NCBI GenBank assembly: GCA_905250075.1
Contig: CAJNOP010000010.1
Location: forward strand, 806,001-870,000
Length of the DNA: 64,000 bases
Reading direction: 5' to 3'
Source: Rotaria sp. Silwood1
Lineage: Eukaryota > Rotifera > Eurotatoria > Philodinida > Philodinidae
Shown here piece after piece: positions 35,301 to 49,300 of the stretch (position 1 is the stretch's first letter; the number at the start of each line of letters is the position of its first letter). A model generated the notes under the pieces. It did not search any database. It worked only from the letters and a program-made list of their open reading frames with translations, and was not told the origin of the DNA. Both the position numbers and the translations under genes were made by a program.

Positions 35301-37719
35301 ACTTTGTAGGCATAAAAGCTCTTGCTCGCTCTTTTAAAATTCGAATGTAAAACATACTCTTTAAAAACAAATGACTTTCATCGAATAGTTCTTCCACTTA
35401 TCATTGTGTTACTTCAGAGTAATATTACTTTATGAAATATATTTTTATGTATTAATAAAAAAGAACAAGTGTCCAAAATAAAAATGATGCATTGAACGTT
35501 CTCTAAACTTGATCAGTTCTCTTTTCAGAAGAATTGACTGAGAAATATAGTTTGCTTGGTTTTGTTTTTATTTATTATTCCATAACTTTTCATATCGTAC
35601 TGTCATTGAATCTATTTCATATTTTTCAATCTCATTATGGCAATGAACAAGATCAAAAGCAAAGCTATGAGCCGAATAATAAATATTTTTAGCCGATCAA
35701 AACCAATATGATACTTTGTACAACATTGTTTCATGACCTTTGTCCAACAATTATTGTCATTTATCGTTTACTTGCTTATTTTTGCATTGTTAAATTAAAG
35801 TAAGATTATCGATAGTTTCAATAACAAACATGTATAAAAAGAAGAATCTAATATGAAACAGAGTAGAATTGATTTCTAGATCCGTTTTCGTTTTTTTTTA
35901 AGATGAAATGTCTACTATCACAATTATTTTAATTTGACCAATAGAAATTAAGTATTCATATTGAATAAAATAAATAGTATCTATTCGATTTCATTATTGT
36001 GCTTCACGAGTCAAGTCGATGGGAAAATGCACAAAATGAAAACTCTCAAAAAAAAACAAGATTATGAAAAGTTATTATTACAGTAAACTGTTCTCAAAAT
36101 CTTCTCTGAGTTAGATCATTTCTATATGTTAATCTTGCGAATCTTTGTTATTGATCAAATAGACAATGAGATAGAAAGGAATCAAAGTAAAAAATCAGTT
36201 TTCGAACATTGTCTTTGCTAATCATGAACTCATCTTTTACTGAGAAAAATTCCTCAAAAAAAAAAAAGAGAAATGCATTCCCAATACGCCTAAATTTACT
36301 TCTCTTTTGTATACATATATTGTATGTATAATAGATTATATCCAATCATTATATAGAATTTTTTGAAATTTATTTAAATGTTTCGTTCGAAAGCGTTTAG
36401 ACTAGTGCATTGAACACAATGATAAGCGGCTGGTGAAGAAATAATGTATTTCAGTATGTCTGTGATATTAGTAGATGTGTTCATGGCGTGCTACTACTAT
36501 TCATTAGAAGAGGGAATAAAAAGAAAAGATTCTTGTATAATTTTTAATGTTAAACTTTATAAGATTCATGGATGATTTTCCAAGTTTTGTTCTTTTTTAT
36601 CGCAATCAATTGTTCTAATAGGCAGAAGAGGGTGAAGCCTACCTTCTCCGTTCTTCCTCACCTATCCTAAAGAAATATTCATTTTAAATAAAGCTTTATC
36701 TTTTATCAATTAACATTCTTTCGATATTTGCTGTTAAATTGAACCTGTATATAATAAATTTTGCTTCTATTGAATATGATTGATAAGATGATTTACAATA
36801 AAGAAATAAGTAATTAAAATTACAACAAACTTGCTTAAATTTCATCAAATCAATAAAATGATCTGTTGCATAATTTTTTAAACAGGTAAACACCTATATT
36901 GAGAAGATTTATTTTCAATTCTAAAAGACATAGCGTTTAAGTTAGGATGCATTTAACTCTAAAATATTTATTTTAATGAATAAAACAATCGATATAAAAA
37001 TCAGTAATAGAGCCAGGATTTTGGGTTGAAGGGAGTGGAGAGAATTGAGCTCGCTGTTTCCAAAATTGATTAAAACTATTTGCACAAGACAAAACTAAAA
37101 TTATGTTCTTATAAGATTATATTAGATCTTACCAGATTCCAACTATCAAACTATGCAAGAATTATATTAGATACATACTAGTATCATATAGTAAGAAACA
37201 TATAATTTTTTGGTATGCATAGTTTTGATTCCGGTTTTTTTTTGTCATTCTATTACAACTTTTATTCTTCACGATTACTATTGTGATGATGCTGAAAAGA
37301 TTTTTTTTTCAGATTTAACTTACATCCTTGATAAGTTTATACATTGAATGGTAAATTTAATTGTGTTGGTGAAGAATAAGAGAAAAAAAATCTGTTATTT
37401 CAATACTTAAATATAAAATGTCGTTTATTTATTTGTTTTTCTTTAAGATTATTCCTTTTTTTTTTATCGTAGCAATAAAATGATTTACATGAAATATAAT
37501 GAAATAAATCAAACGATTATGTTCTTCTTCTTTCAACTCGGTTCATACATACAAACAACAAAGAATCAAAGGTATAGGTACACAAAAGAAAAACAAAACC
37601 AAAGAAAATGAACTCAATTAATCACTGTTCGATCTATCTCGAATAGAATAAAAATACATACATAATGCAAAAAAGGAAAAACCAAATGTCTATATATCTG
37701 ACATTCTTCATTAATAAAT
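32326..37719. other. Long intergenic spacer, no gene recognised
   Basis: 5.4 kb with frequent stops, no splice-framed coding segment and no clear transposon ends. A stretch around 33961-34035 faintly resembles a tRNA (A-box-like cttagtggtctagtagg, B-box-like gcttgaattcagtct) but does not fold into a convincing cloverleaf by eye. Confidence 0.45.
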
Positions 37720-39822
37720 TCATTTCAAACTTAAATCAAGCGGAGTTATATTATTTAATTCTGGTGACGGTGTTCGATTAGGTAATGTTGGGATAATAGT
37801 TGGAATTTTTTTCGGTAATAATGTACGTCTTATTGGTGAAAATGTTGGATAAATTGGTGTTGGTTTAACAATTGTTGAAGATTTTTCTGGTGGAGAATTT
37901 ATTATTGATGAACTTTCAGGTATATAGGGTGGTACTTTACATATGGTTTTTTGTGTTCGTTTTATTTCTGACGAATCTGTTACATTGCCTTCAACATTAA
38001 CAATAACCATTTCAGATGGTCGTAATGTTGTTACAGATTGTTCAAGAAGTTCATTTGTTGAACAAATTGGTGAATTATCTGAATCTTGATCACTATAATC
38101 ATATTGATTAATTGATATACGATCAAATATTGATGGAGGAGCTTTAACCATTGTTGGAATAAAACGTGTACGTCGTCGAGGTTTTGTACGAGGTTTTACT
38201 GATGATGTTCGTTTTGGTTGTGATATATGACCAACAGAAAAAAATGTTGATGTCGTACAAGGTTTCTTTTTTATTGATGATACATTTGAGTTATTTGATA
38301 TAGGTTGTTTACGTTTTATTATTGTTGTTGTAGTTTCACATGAATTGACTAGATCAGGTAATTCAACCGGTTCATTAGGTACTTTTGATTGTGGAATATA
38401 CCAATCATTTGCTGATGTTTGAGATCGACGAATTTTGACTTTTAATTTTGGATCGATTGAACTAGAATTTGATGATGATGATGATGACGAAGAAGATGAA
38501 GCTGTTGGATTTTCTTGTTCTGGAACAACAATTTGAAGAGGCATCTGTTCAACGGTTTCAATTGATGATGGAGCAGGATGTCTTAATTGATGTATATGAT
38601 TTAATATTGCTTTATAACCATGTGGACTAACAAGAAATCGAATATCAAGTGTTTGATTCTAGAAAAAACTAATAATTATCTTTTTGAATATATAAAAACA
38701 AAAAATAATTTACCTTATTCATACGATCAAAACAATAACAAATATCAATTAATTTTTCATTATTTGTATCTAATAAAAATGTTTTATGAAACAGATCAAT
38801 CTAAATAAAAGAAAGTTTTGAATAAATTCAAAAAACAAGTTGTTTTCATTTTTACTTCAAGTTCAGATGATATTGAATGTTTTGTTCGAATAAATTTTTC
38901 TAATAATGATAATGGTGTATTAGCTTTACATTCCAAATAACATGGAGATAACTATTCAAGAATACAAAAAAAAAAAAAAAGAAAATATATTACATAATTT
39001 TTAATAAAAATCAATTTACTGTTATAGATGATGATTTATTACTATTTGGAAATAGATCCAATGAACTGAAAAGAAAATATATATATAAATATCAATTGGT
39101 TAATTTCTTTTCTTTTTCGTATTTCGGAAACGAAATTTAGCCAATGAAAGCATAGCTTAAATTTCGTGTTTAATTCGTCCAATATTGAGAACATACAAAA
39201 AAAATAAACTTACATATCCCAATATTCGAGATAAACATCAATTGTTGAATCGATATGAATACGTGTCGATTCTAAAGTATAAAAAAGAAAAAAAGAAAGA
39301 ATATTTCTTTCGGGCAAAAAACCCAATCATCCATTACCATTAGTAATTGATGATGATAGTAAAGAAGGTTTGCACGCGATTTCACCTATAAAAGAAAAAA
39401 TATAATAAGAATAAATTAGTTACAATAATAATTAATTTACGTTGAAAAATATATGGAAATATTTTATATAGAAGTCGTTGAAAGATGAGATCAGATCTAA
39501 ATATGTTTATAGATAATTCAAACATTTTGTTATTTATTATATATGTATACTTACTTAAGTGTGTCCAATGGATTAGAAATACTTATTTGACAACTTGGAC
39601 ATTTATTATTATTTTTGTTTTCGAAATGAGTCGTTATACATAATTTACAAACTAATTTATGATTGATTAATAGAACAAACAAAATAATAATAATAATAAT
39701 AATAATAACTTACATCGATGTAGACATTCATTTATAACTGTAGGTGAACGTATAAGTCCATGACATAGGGGACATTTGAATAGAGAATTAATAAGAAGAG
39801 AGTCAACAGCAATTTTACCCAT
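37720..39822 (-). CDS. Polycomb group RING finger protein (PCGF/Psc family) with C-terminal PLDLS motif
   Basis: A subunit of Polycomb repressive complex 1, which partners RING1 in ubiquitylating histone H2A. Nine exons in phase: 39822-39714, 39651-39555, 39496-39441, 39385-39338, 39271-39214, 39065-39020, 38951-38856, 38800-38714 and 38658-37720, giving 511 residues. The RING finger (C17, C20, C33, H35, C38, C41, C54, C57) starts INSLFKCPLC and includes NECLHRFCKLC. Next comes the PCGF motif SDLIFQRLLYKIFPYIF. A RAWUL domain spans about residues 139-230 (LEKFIRTKHSIS, LIDICYCFDRMNK, LDIRFLVSPHG). The long tail is disordered with a Ser run and a basic patch (KPRTKPRRRTRF). The protein ends PLDLSLK, matching the PxDLS docking motif for the corepressor CtBP. 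An acceptor ag stands directly before the ATG, so an upstream leader or trans-spliced leader is likely. The family call is secure; the exact PCGF class is not. Confidence 0.92.
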
Positions 39823-40119
39823 CTAAAATATCAATCATATAATGTCTATTTTCATTGGTAATAAATCACATATGACTTGTCAAAACTACTACGAACATGA
39901 AATAAGCTTTTCACACTATATTCAATATGATTGAAATGAGTATCTTATATCAATGTAGGAAAAAAAGCTATAAAAATAAAAGATGAAGTATACGAGATAA
40001 CAATATATGAAATTGAGCCAACACCTGCAAACAATTAGAAATAAAAATGAAGAGCAAAAACTAATTCGATGTTTTATAATTGAACGATATTTTTTGTTGT
40101 CTTTTCGTGTTTGAGCATG

Positions 40120-40640
40120 TTTAGTTAGTCATAGGCAGACAGTAGGGTTACTCATTTGGACTAAGTCAACATAAGCGGGCGCGAACGCGAGTTGTTCTGA
40201 TAAGTGTACACACACACACACACACAACACACAAACGATAGAGAAAAAGCAATCAAGCATTAGGGCAGTGTAAAAAAAAAGAAAAAGGTTCAACCTTTCT
40301 TTCTTCCTATATAGTAGAGTATCAAAAAAACGCGGCGGGAGCAATAGCGGGCACGTCCCTTTTTGTCCCGATCAAGACGAAGAGAACAGAACAAGAAGAA
40401 GAAGAAGAAGAAGAAGTAAAAGCGGTAGCGCGACGCAGTTGAATTTTCTATTACTACTAGTAGTAGTAGTAGCTTAGTAGACGACGTCGTGGGTCGTCAC
40501 TAACGCAAGAATGATGGTCGAGCCAAACGGTCGACGACGACGCGGGCAACCGAGGATAATCATCGCCCATCAATAAGGAGGAGAAGAACAAAAAAGAAGA
40601 AAAGTTCGTGCAGACAACATCTATTGGAATGTCTTCATGT
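40120..40640 (-). promoter_or_regulatory. Candidate promoter region of the PCGF gene with microsatellites
   Basis: CpG-containing, higher-GC sequence (gggcgcgaacgcgag, cggtagcgcgacgc, gtcgacgacgacgcggg) stands out from the AT-rich surroundings 0.3-0.8 kb upstream of the first coding exon. It includes (ca)n at 40207-40226, (gaa)n at 40393-40416 and (tag)n near 40454-40472. Promoter function is inferred from composition and position only. Confidence 0.4.
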
Positions 40641-43600
40641 AAACAAACCTACTACTATAGATATTTGACGACAACATAATACTATCGTGGACATACATAT
40701 CATTCTCATAGCTTTAAATTGAAAAAAATAAAAACTATTATAGTTTCTAACGATACAAAAATTAGAAAAAAAATATGACGTATTTTGATTTCTATCTATA
40801 ATACTCACTAGGTTTTTCTTGCATTCTCATACATCACACATTGTGTGCACTACTTTCGGAGCCTTGCAACATTACATCCATCCATCTACACATCACATAG
40901 AAAATAATAGAAAGAAAGAAAAGAAAAAAAAAAGGAAGACAGCTTTCTCGTTATATTTTGCGACCGAATGAGTTATATATGTGTGCGTTGGTACACTGTG
41001 TTGGATGAATATTTTTCTTTTTTTTCTTCTTTACCACCATTAACGCGAGCGAGCAAGCGCACGAACGAACAAAAAGAAGCAGAAAAAAAAATGCCGCACT
41101 CTCGTTGGCGGACTCGAAGCGCGTATAGAGAAAAATGTAATTTGATCATCGTCGTGCAGACTCTGACTGATTGATGATAGATGTAAAAGAGCGACAGACA
41201 ACCGAGAAAAGGAAAAAAGAAGAGAGGAAACGATATGCACAAACGATGAACATGGCCTTCATATGAATAGAATATTTCTATTGGTCTACTAAGTTTTTTT
41301 CATTCTTTTACCTGTATTTTTTTTTTGAAGTATGTTGATGTTATCAAATGGAAAAAAAAGGATAAACATAAATGCAATCAGACGTACATAGAACCAAATA
41401 GAAATAATGATTCAATGGACTTTTATAAAAATTCAGGATCTTGTGGTTGGCAATAGTATTCATGAAAAATATAATTTAAAATATAAGATAACTGACTAGG
41501 AAAATGAATCATACCTATCTTATATTATTTGCTTAATCAATGGTGTCACTTGGAATGATTCTTAAGTATTGACAAAGAATCTGATATAAGTACTTGAGAA
41601 AAGGAAAAAGTATGCATTCAATTCGATTTATTTGCTTATAATTCGATACGCTTCAAATGATATTTCTAATCATTGAGACTCCAAAAAAGCCATTCGAGCA
41701 ATGCCAGTAGAATGATCCGTAGTGAAACTGTTTAAATCGCAGATTAATGGTGTATTTTTCTACCACCAGAATGCAAAAAAAAAGAACTTCAGTTATATTG
41801 GGAAAAAACAAAAATTTTCGTCGATTAATAGATATTATACTCCTCAAACTTTCTGATCGAGTCAACACTGTTGCAGATAAATGTATATCAATTTTTTATC
41901 CATGATTTTTAAATAAATTGGTTAGATTTTCTTAAATTTAAAAGTTTATGTAACAACGACGGACAAAAAGAGTAAAATTGTTAATAATAATTGAATCTAT
42001 CGTTTTTTTTCCTATCTGACCTCATGCGCATGAATCTCTATTTTTAATATGCAGAGCTTGCTTGACCGGAAGTCTGTCGGCATTGGAACAATTCCTTGTA
42101 ATCAAGATAATTCTCTTTTCTTCAACAACTGTCGCCAAAAAAAAATTATATCTATATATTCCTTCTTTAAATGCTATCTGTATTGGAATATTCTATTATT
42201 CAGTTTTATATCTGTATATGAATCTACTTTCTTTTCTTTTTTTTTTTCTTTTGGAAGAAACTCAGTTGCAGTTAGAATATAAATGTTAAAATTATAGCTT
42301 TAAACTTATTATTGATTGGTCACGGAACACATAGCAAGAAAACAATGGCGTCTTTTTCTCTTTAGTTGATAGTTAAATTATTAAGTGTAATAATTTATGA
42401 GATTAGTGTAATATATGAAGAAAGATATTAGCCTAGGCTGGCTGAATGGCATTGCCATCTGACTCTTGAGGCAGATTCTAGAGTTTCGATATTCTGCCCG
42501 AGCACTATTCTTTGTGTTATCGATGATCAAAGCGAATGACTTTCGTGCCACAACACTAATTGGTTTCTTCACATATACTATTTATTGACTGACTCGACGG
42601 TTTATCGAATTTCATTTTCTCTCGTTAATTGTAAAAAATGCAAAAGCGATTGAAAACCGAGACTTAGGGTCTAGTTTCTGTAACCATACAAATTGAATAA
42701 AAATAAAGCACTAATTGAAAAAAAAGATATCTTAAATTTGTTAACTCTCTCTTTACACATATGTTTAGTTTAGTTGTCTGCTAAATTCATGAAAATAATA
42801 TGGATTTCTCAAATCTATATTCTACTTATGATAAAAATATTTAATTGAATACACACGACTGCAGACATTCTAAGATATTAAATAAATAAAATATATTTCG
42901 AGATTATTCTATTGATTATAACATGAACGATGAGATACATAGATTAAGAGTTAGTTGACTATCAATAATAAGAAGGTACATGTGTGTAGATGTATTTCAA
43001 AATGGTTAACATATTTTAGATATGGTCACATTGGATATCATAAAAACACTTGAATTCTTGTGAGATAAGTACTAATTGAAAAACAATCGTTGTGTTAATA
43101 GCATCTGTTACTATTGAGAAGATATTGATTTTGCTTTTCTATATTCTCAACAACTTAAGACTTCCTACCCTTAAAAATTGCTCTTCAGCAATGTATATTA
43201 AAGTTATTATGATGTTTTCGGGAGAAATTAAATAGACAAGGGTCAAAAATACTTAATTTGCCAGCGAAAAATTCTCTTGGGGCTCTCATTTTATGTATGA
43301 AGTCTTTTTTATTTGAAAGTTCATGTCAGACTGCAGGCCTGTTTCTTTTTTCATTCTTACTTTTTCCGTAGAGAAAAGAGATAAGATGTTCAATATATCG
43401 AAAAACTCTAGAAAAAACGATAATTTCTATTTATAGGAGTGCTATTTTGATTATATATTAGAAAAGCTTAATTCAAGAAACCGATTTCACTCAGCACTAC
43501 AGTTTCACATCTTCTTTCCAAAAAAAGTAATTCGCTACAATGCAGTTGTTTCTACAAGTTTAAAATGTGCGGTCAGAAAGGATGAAACAGAAAAAAATTT

Positions 43601-45180
43601 CTTTCGTTCTCTGAATGGTGCAGAATGTAACAGAAATCATTGAAAGCTATTGGAAAGAACCATGTAAAACTAGATAAAAAAATTATGTTGCTTATGAAAG
43701 ATCTGATATTGTCAACCTATCGTTCTATGAGTTCATTTTACGTCTAATAATTCGGACGGAAAAGGACTTGTTTTGTTTTTAGAAGAAAGTCTTAAAGAAT
43801 CTAGTTTTCACGGCAATATAAATGCTATTATTCATTTTAATCATAATAATTGTCAAAGACTGAATTTACTATGTCAACTCTATAACAATAAAGTTCATGT
43901 CAGTTCTACATTGATAATATATAATTTGAAATGTACATCCACCAATTACTCCAATCAGAAAACACAACACATTGTTTTTTTTTCTTTCTAATTCATGATC
44001 AATAATCATTGGTATCTCTATTTGATTATTACATGGGTCATATATCACATGGTCATAAAAGAGATACAGAGTACTGTATATGTTTAAAAAGATTGGTATG
44101 CTTCAAAATGGATCTTGGGTCGACTAAATTCAAGCCGCATGGAATTTTCAAACTTATAACATGACCTTCTCAAGTGATATTAGAAAAACAAAGGTCAAAA
44201 ATAGTTCAATTTGCAATTAAAAATTCTCAGTGGGTTTTCGTTCTATACATTTAATTTTTTTTGCTTGAAAGAGCAAGTGCAGAGTATGTCAGAGTCCGTT
44301 ATTAAATTTTTAATTTTTCAAGCAGAAAAAAGGATGAAAAGTTCAATGTCTAAAAAAAGTTGTGCTCTAATTATAAAAGTACTTTTATACAATATCAATG
44401 AAGTTTAATTCGAAAAAAAGACTCTGTCTTGTCCTCCATTTTGACATGCTCTTTTAAACCAACAAAAAAAAAATATATATATATAGAATTCCAGGTCGCA
44501 CGATAAATAAAACATATTTTTCAAGTAGCAAACGATGGAAGTCATGAAAAGTTTTGACAAAAAAAATAAGGCAGTAAATATTTATGAAAAAACTAGACCT
44601 CGAGCTGTCTTCCTATTCGCTAATCTCAAGACTTCAATTTTTTCGACGAAAATTGACCTCTTTTTTTCAAGGAGTAAGGTCTTAATAGAAAGATTAAATA
44701 GTTTGAAACAATAGTTTGAATGGAATTAGCTCGTGTATATTTTTCTAACCTTTTCTTTGTTAAAGTTCATATTACACGTTTTTTCATTATTTTTATTTTC
44801 ATTCGGTTTAAGTTAATGGTTATATTGACTTCAATACGAGGTATGCAATCATATGTTTAAAACCTATTTGTAATAAAAAAAAAATTCGTAATACTACATT
44901 ATCCAGACATCTGTCTATATTCTTTTAGACTCTTTTATTTCTGGCAATTTCTTATACACCAGTCGTCGTCTTGAACTCATATTACTAATTAATTATCACA
45001 GTGAGAAATCTACTTTTGATTCTTTTCTAAGACTTTTATGGAGCAAAAACACAACGAAATGATAATATAGATAATAAAATATTGTGTGTAATTTCAGTTA
45101 TTACAACTGAAAAAAAAAAGAAATTTTATTCATCAGAAAAGAATTTGACTCAAGCAACAACAGCAATAAATAAATAAATG
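40641..45180. other. Intergenic spacer, no gene recognised
   Basis: A second CpG-bearing patch lies at 41030-41180, with open frames on both strands that look compositional. Otherwise the stretch is AT-rich without coding signal. It contains a diverged direct duplication (43240-43490 and 44190-44430). Confidence 0.45.
43240..44430. repeat. Diverged direct repeat, two ~240-bp copies about 950 bp apart
   Basis: Copy 1 (about 43240-43490) and copy 2 (about 44190-44430) align over gtcaaaaatacttaatttgc/gtcaaaaatagttcaatttgc, then aaaaattctc, a tatttgaaag/tgcttgaaag region and a gttcaatat/gttcaatgt segment, with many differences. Neither copy codes. Confidence 0.5.
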
Positions 45181-46364
45181 CTAGTTTTGCAATGAACCAT
45201 TTTCTAACTCTAATGAACGTGTTGTTTGTTTAACAACATTTCCAATCATATTCCGATGTTTTTGTACATTTAAACCATCAGCCATTCTTTTAATCATATC
45301 TAAAATACTTTGAATTAATGATAAAAATCTGATTGTAGCTTCATTAAAACCATATTGATAAATTAAATATTTCCAAAGCATTGTTACAATTATATCTTGT
45401 ATATATATGAAAATTTTTGGATTCAATATTATTTGAATATTTTCAATATAATCTATTGTAACAAGAGCACAGTTACTTGAAAATGCCATAATCATTAACA
45501 ATATTTTAATTAATGTTCCATTTTGTTGTAAACGTCGACTTGCCTTAATAACACTATTTGAATATCCATAACCATAGATATTATCAATAAATTTTGAATA
45601 TATTTCATTTTCAAATGCATTCATTTGTTTAGCAAGAAAAAATCCATTAAAACCACCAACAGCATTTAAATTGCGTTTGATTAATTCTTGACGAACACTA
45701 ATAGGTAGAGATTGAAATAAAGGATAACGTCCAATAAATATATGCATAGTAGCAAATAATGATCCAATATAATTAAGAGTATTCGAGTCTTTAGAACGAA
45801 GTTTAGGTGGTAAAGAAACTTGATTTTTAAAAAACTCGTTTGTTTTTGTAAATAGATTTTGGTCATCATAAGCATGAGTTATATTCGATAGTAGGTTCCA
45901 TTCATCTGACGTTAATGTTGAACGATCTTGATCAAGAAGGCTAAGAGAGCTAGGCTGAAATATAACATAATTAGACATAAATAAAAAATATTTATTTAAA
46001 TAAACCTTTGATAATTCAATTATTCTCTTTCGTTCATAAGAATGACGAATTAATTGTATATCCATTCCAGTTTGAAAACATCGTTGTAATCGACATGGTA
46101 AACAACATTTTCGGGTTTTTCGTGTTATAATACATTTACCATCGAAACGACATCGTTGTTTTAACTAAATAAAGAATATTTCAAAGGATGTTTTGTATTC
46201 TATAATTATCTCACTAATGATGATTGTGCATGCCGTCGAAAAAACATTTTACATGACATACATGAAATAACTGAAAAATTGAGACCACGTGCTGTATCAC
46301 CACATATACGACAAATCAATGGAGATGAAACTTGTTGTTTGGATTTTGAATGTTTTAGGTTCAT
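45181..46364 (-). CDS. Nuclear receptor (copy B), DNA-binding plus ligand-binding domains
   Basis: A putative ligand-regulated transcription factor. Three exons in phase: 46364-46215, 46164-46006 and 45954-45181, giving 360 residues. Finger 1 is CRICGDTARGLNF to CMSCKMFFRR; finger 2 is CRFDGKC with CLPCRLQRCF. The P-box CMSCKM lacks the Glu-Gly of typical receptors. Exon 3 holds the hinge end and ligand-binding domain: LLSNITHAYDD, LPISVRQELIKRN (the family signature region of helices 3-5), and TMLWKYLIYQYGF. The C-terminus (SLELENGSLQN) shows no clear AF-2 helix, so ligand-dependent activation is doubtful. Intron positions match copies A and C exactly, after LQPL-like residues and before the PS(S/P)L segment. 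The orthologue group cannot be named; it belongs to a divergent, lineage-expanded set. Confidence 0.88.
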
Positions 46365-49300
46365 TATTAAAATTATTTAGATCAATAAAATTTTTTGAAA
46401 AATAGTGAATTTCCAATGTATAGAATTTACTAAAGTATAGAAATAATTACATGTAAATACATTGCTAGATTTCTATAAAAATGAAAGAAACTGTTTATAA
46501 GTCCTCATTAGAATGTTGAGCACGTCTTCCTGTTACTTTTGTAGTAAAACTATGATACACAGTACTGTTTATATTAATTCATAAAATCTTATGAATGATC
46601 TCAACGGAAATGTTTTTGATAGAAAAGACTTTTTTCTGTCGAAATATTGGATATCTTGACGAATCCAAAATAAATTACGAAGAGATGAGAAGTAAGACAT
46701 CTTGATAGAGAAGCATATCCTTTACTTAAAATTTGCAGTGTTCTGATGATTATTAGATTAATTTTCAAGAGACAAGTTTAATATGACGAGAGTTACTTTT
46801 TAAGAAATTTTCATGGGTCTTTCTCATAAATCTAATTATGTATATTATAAATATTCATAAGAATTCATGAAGATTGATCAAGAATTTATCTTTTGGAAAC
46901 AATTATTTTCTAAAAAAATAAGTTAAAAGAATATAGCAGATTTTTTTTATTTACTTCCTACAATTTCTTTCTTCGAGTCAGGAACTAAATTTCAATAAAA
47001 CAAAGCTCACCATTATGCAATATATTGCTTCTATTTTTATCTTTCTTTAGAAATATACAAAGAACGTGTAATTTTGTGCTATTGTTCGAGTGAGAGGAAA
47101 AAAACGTCTTAAACTCTAGTGAAACTATAATAGTATCAAAGTACGTCATTTCTTCAAAGTACTTTTGTAATATTTATCGAATTGAGTATGTCTCATGTTT
47201 TTTAGACATCACGAGAAGACAGGAATCCACAAAATAAAAAAGAAAAAGTGAATATTTGTTGAAGTAAATGGTATTTATTCAAATAGATTTCTAGTTCTAT
47301 TATTTTTCTTTAAAATTATTATAAACGGACAGGTATCGATATGAATTTTGGAAAAGTTTATGAAATTATTAATGCGTATACTAATTAACAAAAGACATTT
47401 TTTCCAAAGTTGTTTACCTAAATCAAGTCACTAAAAATATGAAAACAAGAAACTAGTAATCTAATATTTAGATGCATCATTCGTAAAGCATGACAACAAG
47501 TCTCTTACAATATTTTTTCTTTATGGAGGAAAAAAAAATGAATGACATATGGAAACAGGTCAAAAAATCTAAGTGAATGAAAAAGAAAAATAGCATTAAA
47601 AATAATGATAGCTCAAATTAATAGATTACTTCATTCGCAAAGGATTTTATAATGTAAAAAATATATCTTACAACGCAATTACTCAGATCCAACAAAAAAA
47701 GTCTATATTATAATAGCAAATGAAACAAAAAAAAGTGATGTCTACAAAAACTGATTCAAGAGAATAAGACGTTGTATTTTAGCTAAAAAAAATAATAACG
47801 GAGCTCTTGGATAGGTTTTTATTGACATGAAGAGAATATCTGAATGATTATAAAAATAGAAGACAATTCTTTTTTTTTTCTTCGCTCGTTTATGGAAGGA
47901 ACTTCTAAGGTTACGTATGTATTCACTAGTCAAATTATACTAGGATCCAGATATGTGCTCTTCGTACGAGAAAAGGTACATTTTCTTCTATATTCTGTTC
48001 AAAAAACAAACTCATAAATATAAATACTAAACATGTTTCTCAGAATATTAAATCACACAAAGTTTTTTCTCTTTGGAATAAATATTCTGACTATTAGTCA
48101 CGAATACACTTATTATCATTCTTATATTCATTCTTCGATAAACAAAACAAACAGAGCATTTTTGTTTTCAAAAGAATACTATGCATACGGTAAATGTGAT
48201 ACTAGAGATTTTCATAGAATATTTAAATGAAATAAAATGAGCGTCAAGCACTCCAATTTCATAATTTTTTCATAGACTAGATACATTAATCAAAATCTAT
48301 ATTCATTATAAAATAAGATACAATGGTCGAGAAAAAGAGCAAATTATCATGTCACTACGCATCACTAATTATAACAGAGAAAAGATATGAAGACGCAGTA
48401 TGTAACTGAAGAAAAAAACGCTGTTTAACACGAATGTACTATTCAGAGATGTAAACTGGTTGCTATTTTTAAGTAAAATAGAGAAAAGAAAAAAAAAGGA
48501 TCTTTTAACCCACTTCTAGTCAAAAGAGAACATAGAACGATAATGGAAATATAAGTAGAAAATGAATTTTTTATTCTTTCTTCAAAATAACATATGTCAT
48601 CGATTCTCATCATGATAGACTTTCCAATAGAATTAACATATATTCTGTCTTTCACATTATCTCTGAAATTTACTTCATAAAAAAAGAAAAGCAACTAGAC
48701 TCAATATTGTAATCTGCTGTTCTCTTGCATGATATTTTAGTCGCTAAAAGTCTTCGAAGACTGGGAAATAAAAAAAAATAGAAATTAATAAATATCTCTC
48801 TATCATGTAATTGCAACATGACTATGTTGATTTGTTATTGTTAAAGCCTATGTTTGATTCAAGTTTTCGAACTAGTTTTTTGTTCTCAGTCAAACACAAT
48901 TGACAAAAAGATCTGCATTCTCCAATACAATATAATAAGATATTTTTTCATGATGAAGAAATTCAATCTATTAATACATATTAGAAAAACAAGCAAGAAA
49001 AAATAATGCAGTGTTAATTTAAGACAGTGCTCTATATCAATTATCTTTGAGTATCAGAAATAAAAAAGGAATGCTATGTCAAATATTTCAAGGTTATCAG
49101 GAAAAAATGGCACAATTGAGTAGTTTCTTTATAAATGCCTGACAATTTTCGGAATATTTAGAAAACGCTAAACACTGAAAAAACACTAAACACAGACGAG
49201 CCAATTTGGCATGATTTTAAATAGTCAATATTGATTATATGTAATATATAAATATGCGTGCCATTATAATTCTATTTTAGCCTATTTTATCATACACGTA

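Noticed and set aside
40968..41242. Overlapping open frames on both strands
   Set aside because: They coincide with a locally higher-GC, stop-poor patch; the sequences look compositional and no motif is present.
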